Under the pieces are notes generated by a model, which searched no databases, was not told where the DNA came from, and worked only from the letters and a program-made list of their open reading frames with translations. The position numbers and the translations under genes were made by a program. Shown here piece by piece: positions 1 to 11,800 of a DNA stretch of 64,000 nt; within the stretch, counting starts at the first letter, position 1; the number at the start of each line of letters is the position of its first letter. Source of the DNA: Apostichopus japonicus (Eukaryota; Echinodermata; Holothuroidea; Aspidochirotida; Stichopodidae); NCBI RefSeq assembly GCF_037975245.1, contig NC_092565.1:12768499-12832498 (forward strand), read 5' to 3'.

Positions 1-840
1 ACCTCTCCACCTACCCATCTTCATGATTTCTTTTAATTATATCTCATAATTCCATTTGTTTAGGAACTCATGCCTCGTTAGTTTCCTTTCTAAAATCATC
101 CTAACTTTAAAAAAGAGGACATTTTATTTACCAACACACCATCATTGATAAAAGCTTATCGCAGACCATAAATACTGTTACCATCCTATATATGCGCCCA
201 ACGACACAACTTTTAACTTGCTTTAAACTATGTTCCCACCATCCTTACCCCCTACCTACCCCCCCCCCATATCAATGAAAGAAATTAAATAGAAATTCTT
301 TACTTTGTCTTATTATATGTTACCTCTTAAGAAGATCTTCTTCCACTCTCCGCCATCATATTTTTGATAATAATATCTTGTCCTTGCGCGTCTCCAGCCA
401 TAATTTATTGGTCAGAATATGAAGGTGATAAAAAAAAATATATATAGAATTATTATTTGTTTATTTATCGTTTATGCGAGAGGGTGAAAAACGTCAGTTG
501 ATTGCAGTTTGAGAGTTATACGATTTGTCAAATAACATCCAATGAGAACTCTCCAATTGCGCGGACGCAGTTGGTCGTTCTTGAAATTAAACTATTTGGG
601 TTTATTACTTTACGTCAGATGAATCGGTTTTTAAACCAATGAACTAAAGCACCTTTGACTATAGTAAAGGTACACGTATATTATTAAAATGCGCAATCAT
701 ATATTTAACAGCAAATCTTGTTAAAGATTCCATCTGGTTTCTGATAGCACGATGAATTATAAACTCAGACCCTCATAGCTACTTTTAGAGTTAATTTTTT
801 TGTTACTGTTTCGAAGCCATGCAAAAGAGCAAATATATAT
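1..840. other. AT-rich noncoding stretch
   Basis: No open reading frame of note, RNA gene or repeat boundary is visible. There is a short C-run near 260-268 and scattered A/T runs. It may be intronic or upstream DNA of the LBX gene, whose first exon was not located. Confidence 0.5.
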
Positions 841-853
841 TTCTTAAAAATTA

Positions 854-1165
854 TAATGTGTAGCATTATGTTCCCTTCCAGGAGAATGGTGATACACACC
901 TGACAATGATCACACAAACACAGTCCCGATGCAAGGGGGGACTGGGGGTTAGGTGCCCAAGTTCTTTCCTGGCTGACTTTTCTTACAAATCGAAAGCAAT
1001 CGCTTTCTCTGCCATTTTGCTTAGATCATGCATAGAATCTGTTTCTACGGGAATCTGCCCAATTTTGCCAAAACGTGTACCCTCACATTAGTTGAATTTT
1101 ACTTGTTTCTCACGGTTAATAGTAAGTTTTTTTTTACTTCATGATATCACGTGACAATAAATGCT
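854..1165 (+). mobile_element. U2-headed SINE-like block 1 (degenerate, permuted)
   Basis: The block begins with a SINE body (from the GTGTAG motif, through the CACACCTGAC segment, to the GCCCAAGTTCTTTCCT hairpin, about 990). A second, degenerate U2 snRNA-like head follows at about 997-1045, where CGGCCTTTTGGCTAAG has become CTGCCATTTTGCTTAG. The 3' flank (ACGTGTACCCTC onwards) is shared with block 2 at 1483-1965, so the two look like duplicates of one locus. The body-then-head order differs from the solo copies elsewhere. The middle of the body (GAGAGCGGATCAGTCG region) is deleted here. Confidence 0.65.
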
Positions 1166-1482
1166 GTGTTCACCCCGCTTTTAGGATGCGCCGAACGTAG
1201 TATGTATTGTGATATGACAATAACTTAGAAAAGAACCAATCATGAAACAGCAACCTTTTATTATGAGCTAAATATATCTTATGTCGGATAATTTGTTATA
1301 TCTGAATGTATGCTATTTTAGAATTCTAACATTTATCGTAAATGTACTAATAAACCTTCCCAAATAGTTCAAATAACCATCTTGATGAAGGTTCAACTTA
1401 TATTAAGCTATTTATGGTAGGAATTATTGTAAGTTGTTACGTGTCAATAGAGGATGAAATAACTGGGTTACTTTTCTTAGAA

Positions 1483-1965
1483 AGTATCATGTGTAGCATT
1501 ATGTTATCCTTCTAGGGGAATCGTTATACTCACCTGACGGTGATCACACAGTCACATTCCCTATGCAAGGGGACTCTGGGGTTGAGAGCGGATCAGTCGT
1601 TCGGTAGTTTGGTTTTCGTGCCCATGTTCTTTCCTGGGTGACATTTCTAAAAAAGTATCGTTAAACACACCTGACGATGATCACATAGTCACAGCCTTGA
1701 CACAAGGGAACTGGGGTTGAGAGCGGATCAGTCGGTTCTTTGTTTGGTGCCCAAGTTCTTTCCTAGCTGACTGTTCTTAAAAATCGAAAGCAACTCGCTT
1801 CTCGGCCTTTTGGCTAAGATCATGTGTAGAATTTGTGTCTACGGGAATTTGCCAATTTGCATACATGTAAAACGTGTACCCTCGCATTAGTTGAATTTTA
1901 CTTGTTTCTCAAGGTTTGTAGTAAATTTTTTTTTTATGATTTATGATACCACGTGACAATAAATG
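1483..1965 (+). mobile_element. U2-headed SINE-like block 2 (two bodies plus one U2 head)
   Basis: Two consecutive SINE bodies are visible (about 1483-1660 and 1666-1785). Each has the CACCTGACG-TGATCACA segment, GGGGTTGAGAGCGGATCAGT and the CCTGGGTGAC or CCTAGCTGAC 3' end. A well-preserved U2 snRNA 5' end follows at about 1796-1840 (TCGCTTCTCGGCCTTTTGGC then TAAGATCATGTGTAG). Its 3' flank to about 1963 matches block 1. The U2 match stops after about 45 nt, with no Sm site or stem IIa, so this is not a functional U2 gene. Confidence 0.7.
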
Positions 1966-4900
1966 ATTTCTAATGATTATGTATAGGTTAGTCATTATGA
2001 CGCATATAAGGCTAGCGTGTGGTCTAATTTATATATACAATCATCGGGAGTTGTCTGATGATCGCTCAACCACGTCTAACTCTGAGTAACAACTACTAGT
2101 GTTGCACTAGTCTCAACTTATTCTCACCTATATCAATGTATTCATTGTTTATAATTTCCCAGTCAGTTTTCGCGTTTTCATTATCTGGTATTATTATATA
2201 CAAAAACCGCATAAAGCTTGACTATAGTGAAGTTTTATTTCAAATTATGAATAAGAAAGAGTTTTTTTTTTCAAGTTGCGAAATCGATAATTCAATAATC
2301 GATCGACACTAAGAAACTTTTGTGGTGACAAAATGTTTGGCTAATCCACAAGAAAAGAGTAGTGAACCATTTAGCAAATTCTGTGTCCGACAAATTATAT
2401 GTTAATGTATACTATATTCTTTCATTTGCAACTTTATTTCGCATGCATTGTTCCAGTTGCGATTTGTTGCAAACTATTGTATGCAAATTATATTTCTATA
2501 TACCTTGGCGGTAGATTAAACATGATATCATCAAATTGTACCAAATTCAAATGAAAAGACCCAAAAATACAAAAGGAGACGAAATCACAAAATGTGGCAA
2601 TTTTCTCGGACGTTTGCGGTTGCCCCACACTTTTTAAAGATACATATATATAAAGTGGTATCAAAGGACACATTTTCAAAATCGAGGGCAAGTAAGGGAA
2701 AAGGTGGAACTCTTATAAGGGTAGCGTATAATTGCCAGGTAGAAAAGCCTATAGTAATTTATGACTATTTATGCCTGGTATGACATTCTCCCTGCAGGAA
2801 GTGTGAGATTGATACATAAATCACAGGCACATCAAAGACAACGTTTTGATATGTATCAATGCCTCAACGTCTTTTGTTTCCTTGTAATAAAACATTCAAG
2901 CAATCACTGAAAATGAAAAATGACCTAGGAACACACAGTGCCCCGTCAATAACACCCCCGAAACATTACATGGTTGGGGGTTATTATTGACTGGAATGTT
3001 ATGTGAAAGAGTATGTAATAACGTCATAAATCTTGTTAGCGTTCTCAGTAATTTGGATGGATCAAAAAAAAAAAAAAGACAAAAAAAAGAAAGAAGAAAA
3101 ACAACAACGACTGGATATAAGTTTGACCTATAGTATATTGCGCAAGATAGATATGGCGGTATCGTAAATAAGGGTTTTTATTGTTTTAATCTTTTCGATA
3201 CCCCCTTAAAAAAGATTGTTTTCTCTCTCCTACTGTTGGAAAGGATGCGAGTTGTGATTAATGATCCTTGTCGTTTTAAAACATTTCATAGGCATTATTG
3301 TAACCAAGAGGAACATTTTAGGTCCGACTTCACAAAAAGTTATTTTTTTGTAAAAATGTCATTGATATTTTGTTTTTGATGTGATGTGATGTCTTTAACA
3401 ACTGAAATCCTTCTCACATTGCGACATTCAAGATAGTAGTTAACTTACATAAATGGGTCGAGGTTATATGATTCGTTGGGGTTCTCCTTTTTACCCATGT
3501 CGGCCTCTATAGGCGTTATGTAGGCGTTATATATAGGCGTTATATGAAACTATAGAATAAAAAAGAGAGAAGTGAATGTGGTTTTTTAATACCATTATTA
3601 TTATTATTATTACTACTACATCGGATTTCTCTTTGTTCTATCATTTCTTCAAAAGAACACATGAAAACCACATTACTAAAATGTGACCTAGTTTATATAG
3701 ACAAACTTACTGGAACAATGCAACATAATTTCCCTTGTATCTGTATAAGTCCATATTGTTTGTACCCCCTGCGGCTTATTAATATTCAACATTAATTTCA
3801 TATTCAGATTCAGAGTTTTTTTGGGGGAGGGAGGGGGTGGAGGGTGTATATGAATCAGTCGATCGTTTGGGCTTGGATATAATCAGCCTGCACTTATTAA
3901 ACGAAATTTAATTCAGGACACATTTAGTACTCACTAATTAAGGATTCGTTTGACGTTAAAACTACGTGGTTGGGGTGTATGTCTTAGTTTTAATCGTTTC
4001 GCTTTTTTTAAGTTGTCGATTACGGTACACGTTTGATTCAAATTATTCTTGCGAACGTTTAGTCAAATTTATTTCAGTCGTCCGCAGTTTAACCTTTTAA
4101 TTAATTCTGTGACGCCGTGTACTGTAATTTCCATTGACTTTTCAAAGCCCTCTTCAGCTCTTAAATGAATAAACGACATCCTTTACGTAACCTCGGAGGA
4201 AGAGCATGATCTATTTAACCGCGTGTGAAAATTTCCCACCCGTTGTTCTTAGCAAGAAGCAGGTTAATTTGACATGATGCTAATAATAACCCCGGTTGAA
4301 TTCATTCATATACTTGCGAAACTGTTATAGTAACCTAACTCAATACGAGGCATATATTGCGTTTATAGAAATATCTGTCTCATAATTTCACCCAAACTTC
4401 ATGTTAACGATCTTATTATTTATGATTATTTATTTCTATAGCAATATTGTATATATATCGACAAATTACAAATCTTTCAGATTTCGAAACCATTTTGATT
4501 TCCTCTCTCTTTTTTATTTATTTATTTTTTATTATTTTTTTGAAAACACCCTTTAACCAGTCGAAGGTATTGTGTAAACTGTAGTTTGAAATATCGCCCA
4601 TTACGTCTACCTCATTTACTCGCAAGCAAAAAACAAAGACAAAACAAGACAAGAAGAGAAAAAAGATGGCCTGTTGTCAAATATGTGTACTTTTTTTTTA
4701 TATTACATGACATACCAGTACAAAACTCTTGCCAAAATGTTATCCTTTAAAGACAAGGAGCGCGGAGAATATAGACTTTTGTCAAGCTCTATGAGAGATA
4801 CAGGAAGTTTTCTAATGAGTTACATGTGGCTAAGTAATCCATCAGTTTTGAGTTCACAGATGATTACGCTACATCTACGTGATGATCTCTGAGTTAATTG

Positions 4901-5818
4901 TGTTTTGATTTCATTAGCTTCTGAGGATGTCATGTGTCCGATTATCTTTGCAGAAGTTTTGTTTAACAATTTAAGGAAGACCGGTAAAGAAGATTTATTG
5001 AAAGAAAGTGAAGTCAAACAAAAGCATGAGTTATGACAAGTTGGTTCCTATTTTAGTTTTTGTGGTAGCACGTGTATTATTAATCAAGCATGTTTCCTAT
5101 ATGGCTGGCTTGGGTTAAGAAGTCGAGGACGCGATGAATCCATGAATTTAATTAGGCCTACCTATCCTAAACCTTAATCGGAGAGCAGTGCGCATGAGCA
5201 AGAGAGAGAGACCGACTTTGATTTGATAACATTCTAATATCGTGATACTTCCTGACTTTTAACACAGTACGTGACTATATTATCTAGGACAAAATGATCG
5301 GTAAATCGAATACCACCGATATTTTGTTCGACTAACCGCAATTAATCGGCGTCGTAGCAATTAACCCATAGCTGTACTCTGTGTATATGATGCGATGATC
5401 TTTTCCTTCAATTGATAATTCAGCCCCCTTTTCTTCAATAATATATTATTTTATCGGTATTTATTAGATAATTGGCAGCCAAATCGAATCATTTCTATCA
5501 TGGTGATATTTTTTTCGGTATGTCATCAAGCTGGGACAGTCAACCCACACGTGACTCTCAACTGGGGAGAGGAAGTAGGTCTGACATGCTATAAACATAA
5601 AATATCTGACAAGATAAGGATCGAAAATTAAATTTGTGGTGCGATGTGTCGACAAAATTTTAATTGCTGTGTCCATTATTGGCAGGGTCACCCCTGTTGT
5701 CTTACCCGCCCCGTCCCATCCCCCATCTCGCCACTGTCATTAGCAATGTACATTCATTATATGATCCAAATATCTCCGTTTTAACGTTTCTCTCATTTCG
5801 TTTTGTTATATCTTTCAG
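1966..5818. other. Noncoding DNA upstream of the LBX homeobox exon (probable intron)
   Basis: The 3' end is a good splice acceptor (TATCTTTCAG) immediately before the homeobox exon, so at least the right part is intron. I looked for the engrailed-homology (FSIEDIL-like) exon 1 of LBX on the + strand and did not find it. The stretch holds a hairpin at 2945-2991, a triple TAGGCGTTAT repeat near 3510-3545, an ATT microsatellite near 3595-3615 and long T runs near 4500-4540. Confidence 0.5.
2945..2991. repeat. Imperfect inverted repeat (hairpin)
   Basis: GTCAATAACACCCCC pairs with GGGGGTTATTATTGAC across a loop of about 16 nt, with one bulge or mismatch. It could be a small foldback element or a transcribed hairpin. 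No function can be assigned. Confidence 0.5.
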
Positions 5819-6564
5819 CCGCGGCTTCTGGAGGTAAGAGAGATTCGCTGCATTTATTGAGCCGTCAAGCGCCACGAAAGAAGAGAAAATCTCGAACAGC
5901 GTTCACCAATCATCAAATATTTGAACTAGAGCGTCGATTCTTATACCAAAAGTACCTCACACCAGCCGACCGTGACGAATTAGCCTCGACGCTCGGGCTC
6001 ACGAATGCGCAGGTCATCACGTGGTTCCAGAACCGTCGCGCAAAGCTAAAACGAGACATAGATGAACTCAAAGCAGATTTGTCGACGAAAGACGAACCAG
6101 AAACACAGGTGAGAGGTTTAGGAGCAGTCAAGAGAAAAGCTGGACAGAGTGAGAAACAACACATGAGAATTAAGTTGGAGAAATTGCATCTATCCCAGAA
6201 ATGTAATTTGGGCGCTAGCTTGCCTCCACCCCTGATCGCCACTGAGGACACTCGAAGGCAACTAGAACTTCGAGATGCTGAATTGAAAATGGATGAGTTA
6301 ACGGGAATGGATGTACAGGATAGTGATTTATCCGACTCAGAGGACCTAATGGCCGAAGACGGCGATTCTAAAGCATTTGAGGAAGGACAATCGCTGAACT
6401 CAGATAGCGAGGCAGACGTTCATGTTGATGTAGACACTGATGATATTGTTGAACATGCTGATAATACAAGCTGTGTTACCGTCGAACAGCAAGGTGAAGA
6501 CAACGGCGCTATTGATGAACGCTTTCCGCTCTCACCGTTGCAAAGGAGATCAAAGAGCTGTTAA
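5819..6564 (+). CDS. LBX: LBX (ladybird) homeobox transcription factor, 3' coding exon
   Basis: This exon encodes about 248 residues to a TAA stop. It follows the acceptor TATCTTTCAG, and the intron is phase 1 (CC completes a codon begun upstream). The homeodomain lies at 5881-6060: KRKSRTAFTN at its N-arm, recognition helix with Thr47, Trp48, Phe49, Gln50 and Asn51 (QVITWFQNRRAKLKRD). Thr47 and the sequence HQIFELERRFLYQKYL are diagnostic of the ladybird family of NK-like homeobox genes. A basic stretch follows, then a long Asp/Glu/Ser-rich tail (about 6290-6510) and a basic C-terminus. LBX proteins are nuclear DNA-binding regulators of muscle precursor and neural fates in known animals. The ATG-independent reading frame extends left of 5819 only through intron sequence, so the true start is in an earlier exon, not seen here. 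Confidence 0.93.
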
Positions 6565-6674
6565 CTGGAAATAACTTCAACACCTCTCAAAACTGAAAAG
6601 TGTCATTTCAATATAAGACCTTTTGAAGACGAAACTCTTCTAATCTTCACGAGTTAAACAATGACTCAAAGGAA

Positions 6675-6680
6675 AATAAA
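6675..6680 (+). terminator. Candidate polyadenylation signal for LBX
   Basis: AATAAA lies about 110 bp after the LBX stop codon. It is the first canonical signal downstream. The cleavage site is not determinable from sequence alone. Confidence 0.45.
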
Positions 6681-8606
6681 ATGAAGGTTATTAGTCCAAG
6701 GCACAAAAGGAGAAAGAGGATGTTAACATTATTATAAAACATATTTTGGCTGTATGAAGTTCATACAGTCTACCAGCAGTATATACAACGATATTTATAA
6801 GAGATTATTTAGGGCTGTGTCGTTATATATTACATCAATCAATTCAACTTTAAAAAAGTTCATTTCGAGTAAAGTGGTTTGACCACGGTAGGCAGGATCC
6901 TTCAACGGGCCCTCTACCCCGTCCCCTCCCTCCTTATGTGATTGGCTAGTATTTTCTATGAACTATTCCTGTGTAACTTGAATAAGATATCTAACTTGTA
7001 TCCCATAAAGCTGTGCACCTCTCTGAACCCCCCACCCCGCCCACCCACCTGCTCCCACGCCACAGGAATAACAACCTCTAAACAACAATACTACATCCTG
7101 ATATGGGTGAAATTAAGAGATTTATTAATGTGTCAGCGTTTCATTTGCAGTACTAAAATACGCAAGGTTGTTGAGTCATCCTTTGAATGTTGTACTTCAT
7201 TGTGTCCTCATATAAAATGTGTGGCAGTGATGCAACCCCCCGTGTCACCCCACCCCCATCCCATCCGTCTGTGTTTCAAATATCAATGTGATCCATGGCA
7301 ACTGCAATTCTGTTGTATAACTCCAATACATAATCTGTTCCGCTTTGAGAAAAAAAAATCCGCTCAATAGTTGCTTCATTTATCCTGATATACTGCATCT
7401 TTTAGAGCTAACTTTGAGAACATTTTCGATGCTAAAACAATCACATAATAACACAAGTCATTCGTTTCATTATAGTATACACCTTCATTTAATTAACAGA
7501 ATAGATTATATATTTAAAATGATTCAACTTTCCACTTTACATCTTACACGCGATTAATACAAATATGAAATATTGTCTGGGCGAGAAAATGAAGAGAACC
7601 GAATGAAATCGTTATAAATAATCGCTTAGTAGCATTCATTTGGTGAACAAATCTATGGGGCAGGATAACTTAGTTCGATAAGTTATATTCAATACTACAT
7701 AATACGTATAAAATTGGTAAAATAATCGTTCAAACGCATAAATCTGCTTTAACTGTTGAAGTGATGTGTCATGCAATTATTAATATCACGATGAATTATA
7801 AAAAGTAATATGACTAAATAATTACGTATTACAATGGAAATGTGCAGGATATTGTGGTCCCTTTTAGGCAGTATCTTACGTCAGACTATTTGGTATAGTT
7901 TTGTGGATACTATACAGTCAATGTTGCCATCCAATGAAAGTGTGTGTTACCAGATCTAAAACAATATTTACCATGGAAGAGACTCGGTAATTGATTCGTT
8001 ATTTAATGTCATAAAAAAAAAACTTTCTAAGGTTTGATAACTTGCAATCTTGTACTGTAGTTTACTCGAGGAAAAGAATTTGAAAACTGTAGGGAAATAT
8101 TGATAACCAAACACAGCTGAGGTTAGCATCATAAGCGTATGACTATATTCTTCCTGAATGCGAATTATTGAGGACGGTATATGATATAGTGACAGTGGAG
8201 GCCCTCCCAACCATAGACGGAAGTCAATACTTCTAGGCTTAAATATAGCTACTACGAGGACGTTACGTTGTCACCTGATTAAAAAAATAATAATAATAAT
8301 AACGGAAACTTGGCAATGATACATCAACAGCGAAGATGATGACATCATGAATTGGAGCGTGACAATAAGCCATAGTCTAAAAACACTGGAAATAAAAATA
8401 TTGAATATAGGTTTTCTTCCAACATGTTTGTTTTGACTTTCAGGCATACCTTGATGAATGTTTTACGTATAAACATCCGATGTACTTGTTAAGCTGGTTA
8501 ATCAACGGATCAATGTAACAAATAATATAAGAACGTTATGAAAGCATAGTGAAAACCTAACGCTTAGTCCCTGGGAAAATGTGAAGAATAATCTAAATAT
8601 ATTATT
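6681..8606. other. Intergenic, no gene seen
   Basis: Short open frames here have no recognisable domains and include low-complexity proline-rich C-tracts (near 7025-7060 and 7240-7265). There are no RNA genes or bounded repeats that I can support. Confidence 0.5.
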
Positions 8607-8620
8607 CCGAGACCTAAAGA

Positions 8621-8799
8621 TACTTTTTAAGAAAAAGTCACCCAGGAAAGAACCTGGGCACGAAAACCAAACTACCAAACGACTGATCCGCTCTCAGCCC
8701 CAGTCCCCTTGCATCGGGACTGTGACTGTGTGATCATCGTCAGGTGTGCATCACCATTCCCGAAGGGAACATATACTACACATGATCTTAGCCAAAAGG
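8621..8799 (-). mobile_element. U2 snRNA-headed SINE, solo copy A
   Basis: Read on the minus strand, the element starts in U2 snRNA stem I (GGCCTTTTGGCTAAGATCAT) and continues through GTGTAGTATATGTTCCC. The body has three predicted stems, and the element ends with the CCCAGGTTCTTTCCTGGG hairpin and TGACTTTTTCTTAAAAAGTA. It is bounded by a 14-bp perfect target-site duplication, CCGAGACCTAAAGA, at 8607-8620 and 8800-8813. That duplication is the signature of LINE-mediated retrotransposition. The duplication overlaps ambiguously with the first few bases of the head. Confidence 0.85.
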
Positions 8800-8813
8800 C
8801 CGAGACCTAAAGA

Positions 8814-11800
8814 GTGTGATGTTTTTCTATGTGGATGGATTGCTTGTTGTTTCGGAGTACCTGATTTACTGGTCTTTATATGATGAACTGTTTGGTCCAG
8901 TCACTTTGAAGTTGCAGTTTACCTGGTGAATTGGAGTGTTATAAGTTGATAACTCCCTCTCGATTCTTATTCGCAAAGCCAGTATATGGTGCACATGTAG
9001 GCTACATTATGAATATATGGATACAGTATAATATTGCCTGTTTAGTACAGTTAAATGTATGAAACATCTATTGAGACACTCAGCACCTTATTATCACAGT
9101 TAAGTTTAAGTGTAAGGATATCTTATGAATATTGAACGTGCATTTCCATTAACAAAAGAACACACTTCCTTTACGCATGTATCCCTCACAACATGGTACA
9201 TTTCATATGGATATTTCTTACCGAGGGTATGGATAATTGGGTGCACCTAGCGTTTCATTCATTTATATTCATATTTATTCATGTTTAGTCATGTATATTG
9301 ATGTCATTTCGTGCGGAAACCTCAAACTAAACCAACTATTGCTTTAGTCATACCTATATTCCTCGGTAACAAAGATAACTATAACCTTTGTTTATATACG
9401 GTACTAGGCTGAAGGTTGAATATCCGTTAGAACATAAATACTAGTTACTCTTATTTTAAACTTATGAAGTTTATGTAAATTCAGATATTTATTACTGCGG
9501 TCAACATTCATGACATCTTCATGCTGTGTATTGTTGACTACCGTATATATTGACACACTGTTCCGCGTATTTAAGCCTAGGTTGGATGCTGAAGAAAAGT
9601 ATCGTCTATGAATTTAATAAAGAAAAGGTAATCGGTACAGATGCGACAGAAATGACGTTTTCCTAATAGACTATCAAATAAAGTAACAGTAACCAAGCTG
9701 TGATTGTTTTTATTATTATTATTATTATTGTTCGTTTCATTTTTTCTCTCTGAGATAATCAAAATATAGAACACGAACCAAAGTTGGGCCGAGAGCAGGA
9801 GATATTTAGTGGCCTGAATCTGTGACGGTTTCGACATGTTTCATGGTTCTGATGTTAGGCAACTTACCTTGAAGCAGTCATATGACGTGATGTATTGTTA
9901 TCTAAATGGACTACGTTGAAAGAAAAATCCATATTTTTTATGTATATTCATCGGAAATAACTCGAAAAATATAAGACGGCACTTCACCAATGCATATGCT
10001 CATATGAATCGCATATTAGAAACTATAACATTTTGAAAATGACCTACACCCTTCTCCCCCCCCCCCCCCAATGACGTTACGAACATGATTGTGACGTCAC
10101 TGATTCACTCTGCGTCAATGATACATCCAACCTAAGTGGACGACATACTCCACAATAAGACTCCAAAATGATTCAAAGAAGATTGAGCATATTCCAAATT
10201 CCTTACATTGACTAAACCCTGTATTGTTTTGAACTGCACTCTTTATGCGTAAACGCAGACCCATTCAAAGATTAGGAGTAAATCTCTTGAAGTAAAGGTA
10301 AACGAGCCCCTCAATTGTGTTTGTCACTTACTGGCTTTTAGCACCGAAACTTCTCTTCATTTATACTTCGCCCGACTTCTTTATAACGCTCCGTTGTAAG
10401 TCAAAATACTATATATCTAGTGACACTATATGCATTTATGTGGGTAACATTTTTTTGGGGGGGGGGAGGGGGGAACTGGACCCAGCGATAGAAGCAAAGG
10501 AAATAATATGGGCCGTCCGGACAGAGTGAATTATTGACGTCACAACCATCTCTGTGTTATTATTAAAAGAAATTGAAGGCTTGAGGTAAGTTTCAAATGT
10601 CATTTTCTCTCAACCTGTAAATCAGAAGTGTATAGGCCTATGCTTTGTAAAACTTAGTGTTGTTTTGTATTGGTCAAGTTGTAAGCGTATGCTCAGTTAG
10701 CTGATGTGATTTGAAGCTATCCCAGATAGGATTGGTATATGCAAAAGACACAAAGTTAATTGTAAATTTGATTAATTGACTGACGCACTAAATTTGCCAC
10801 TCCCGCAATGCCATGAGTTTTTATTAGGCATGTCTTTCCTAGCATACGATAGCCGATAGACTCTCATAGCATTTGCAAATTTATTCACAATGTCCGTTTA
10901 CATGTTGTTCTAGCATACGCGAATTTAATAGTATTTTCACGCATTGCGTGTGCTCTCGCTGCGTAATTTTCCCATTTCATTAACGAATTTCTAAAAGAAT
11001 ATAATACACCTTTATAATCACCATCAATATTTACACCATTATTACATTTTAATTCCTACAGTTTAACATCGAATCATCACCAATATATTAAATACGTTTA
11101 CTCACTGATTATGGCGTGGTATACCATAGATGGAAGGATACTGTAGGGACACAGCCTATATCGTCACCTGAGGTCTTAGGTCTTAATCATAATTTCAGTT
11201 AGGGAAAAGCTCAGAGGGAAGGTTGATAATTAAATACAGAATTCGTTTTAGAACTATATCCAAAGTTTTGGGTTGCAAGGTATTGGATACAAAAAAAAAA
11301 CACGATTTAAATACCAGGAACGTTCCTTTAAGATAAATTTACCGATGACGTCAATTACATTGCTCGAGGTTAGTAGTGTGAATCTATTGTGTCATGAATT
11401 GCAATCACTAACATGTATAGGAACAGGGATGCTATGGGATGCACACTACGGCAGTGCCAGATTATTAAGCTTAATCTTTGTATCACCAAACAAGGTGACC
11501 TCATATATTTCAAAGTTTCGGGGTTCTTTCTTTTCTCGAAAGCTCGACAAGAAGTCGATATTCTTTGTGTTAACACTTATGATGAAACATTGACAATTTT
11601 AAAGGAATTGTGGAAAGTTCCTGATGAAAAAAAAAAAACGAAAAACAAACGAAAATGCCGCACTGACTGTTGTACACTGATTTCTGGAACCAATCTGTAT
11701 ATCTTCACTGCGACACATAACTTATATAAGCCGTGTACCATTCTAACTTAAATATCAATGGCGTGCGCAAAGGAGACATCTCCATCGTCGGTCGGAGGAA

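Noticed and set aside
1796-1840. Functional U2 snRNA gene
   Set aside because: Only about 45 nt match U2. Stem IIa, the Sm site and the 3' stem loops are absent, and the same head recurs with an unrelated body at other sites.
5913-6251. Minus-strand open frame opposite the LBX exon
   Set aside because: Shadow of the homeobox coding strand; no family match of its own.
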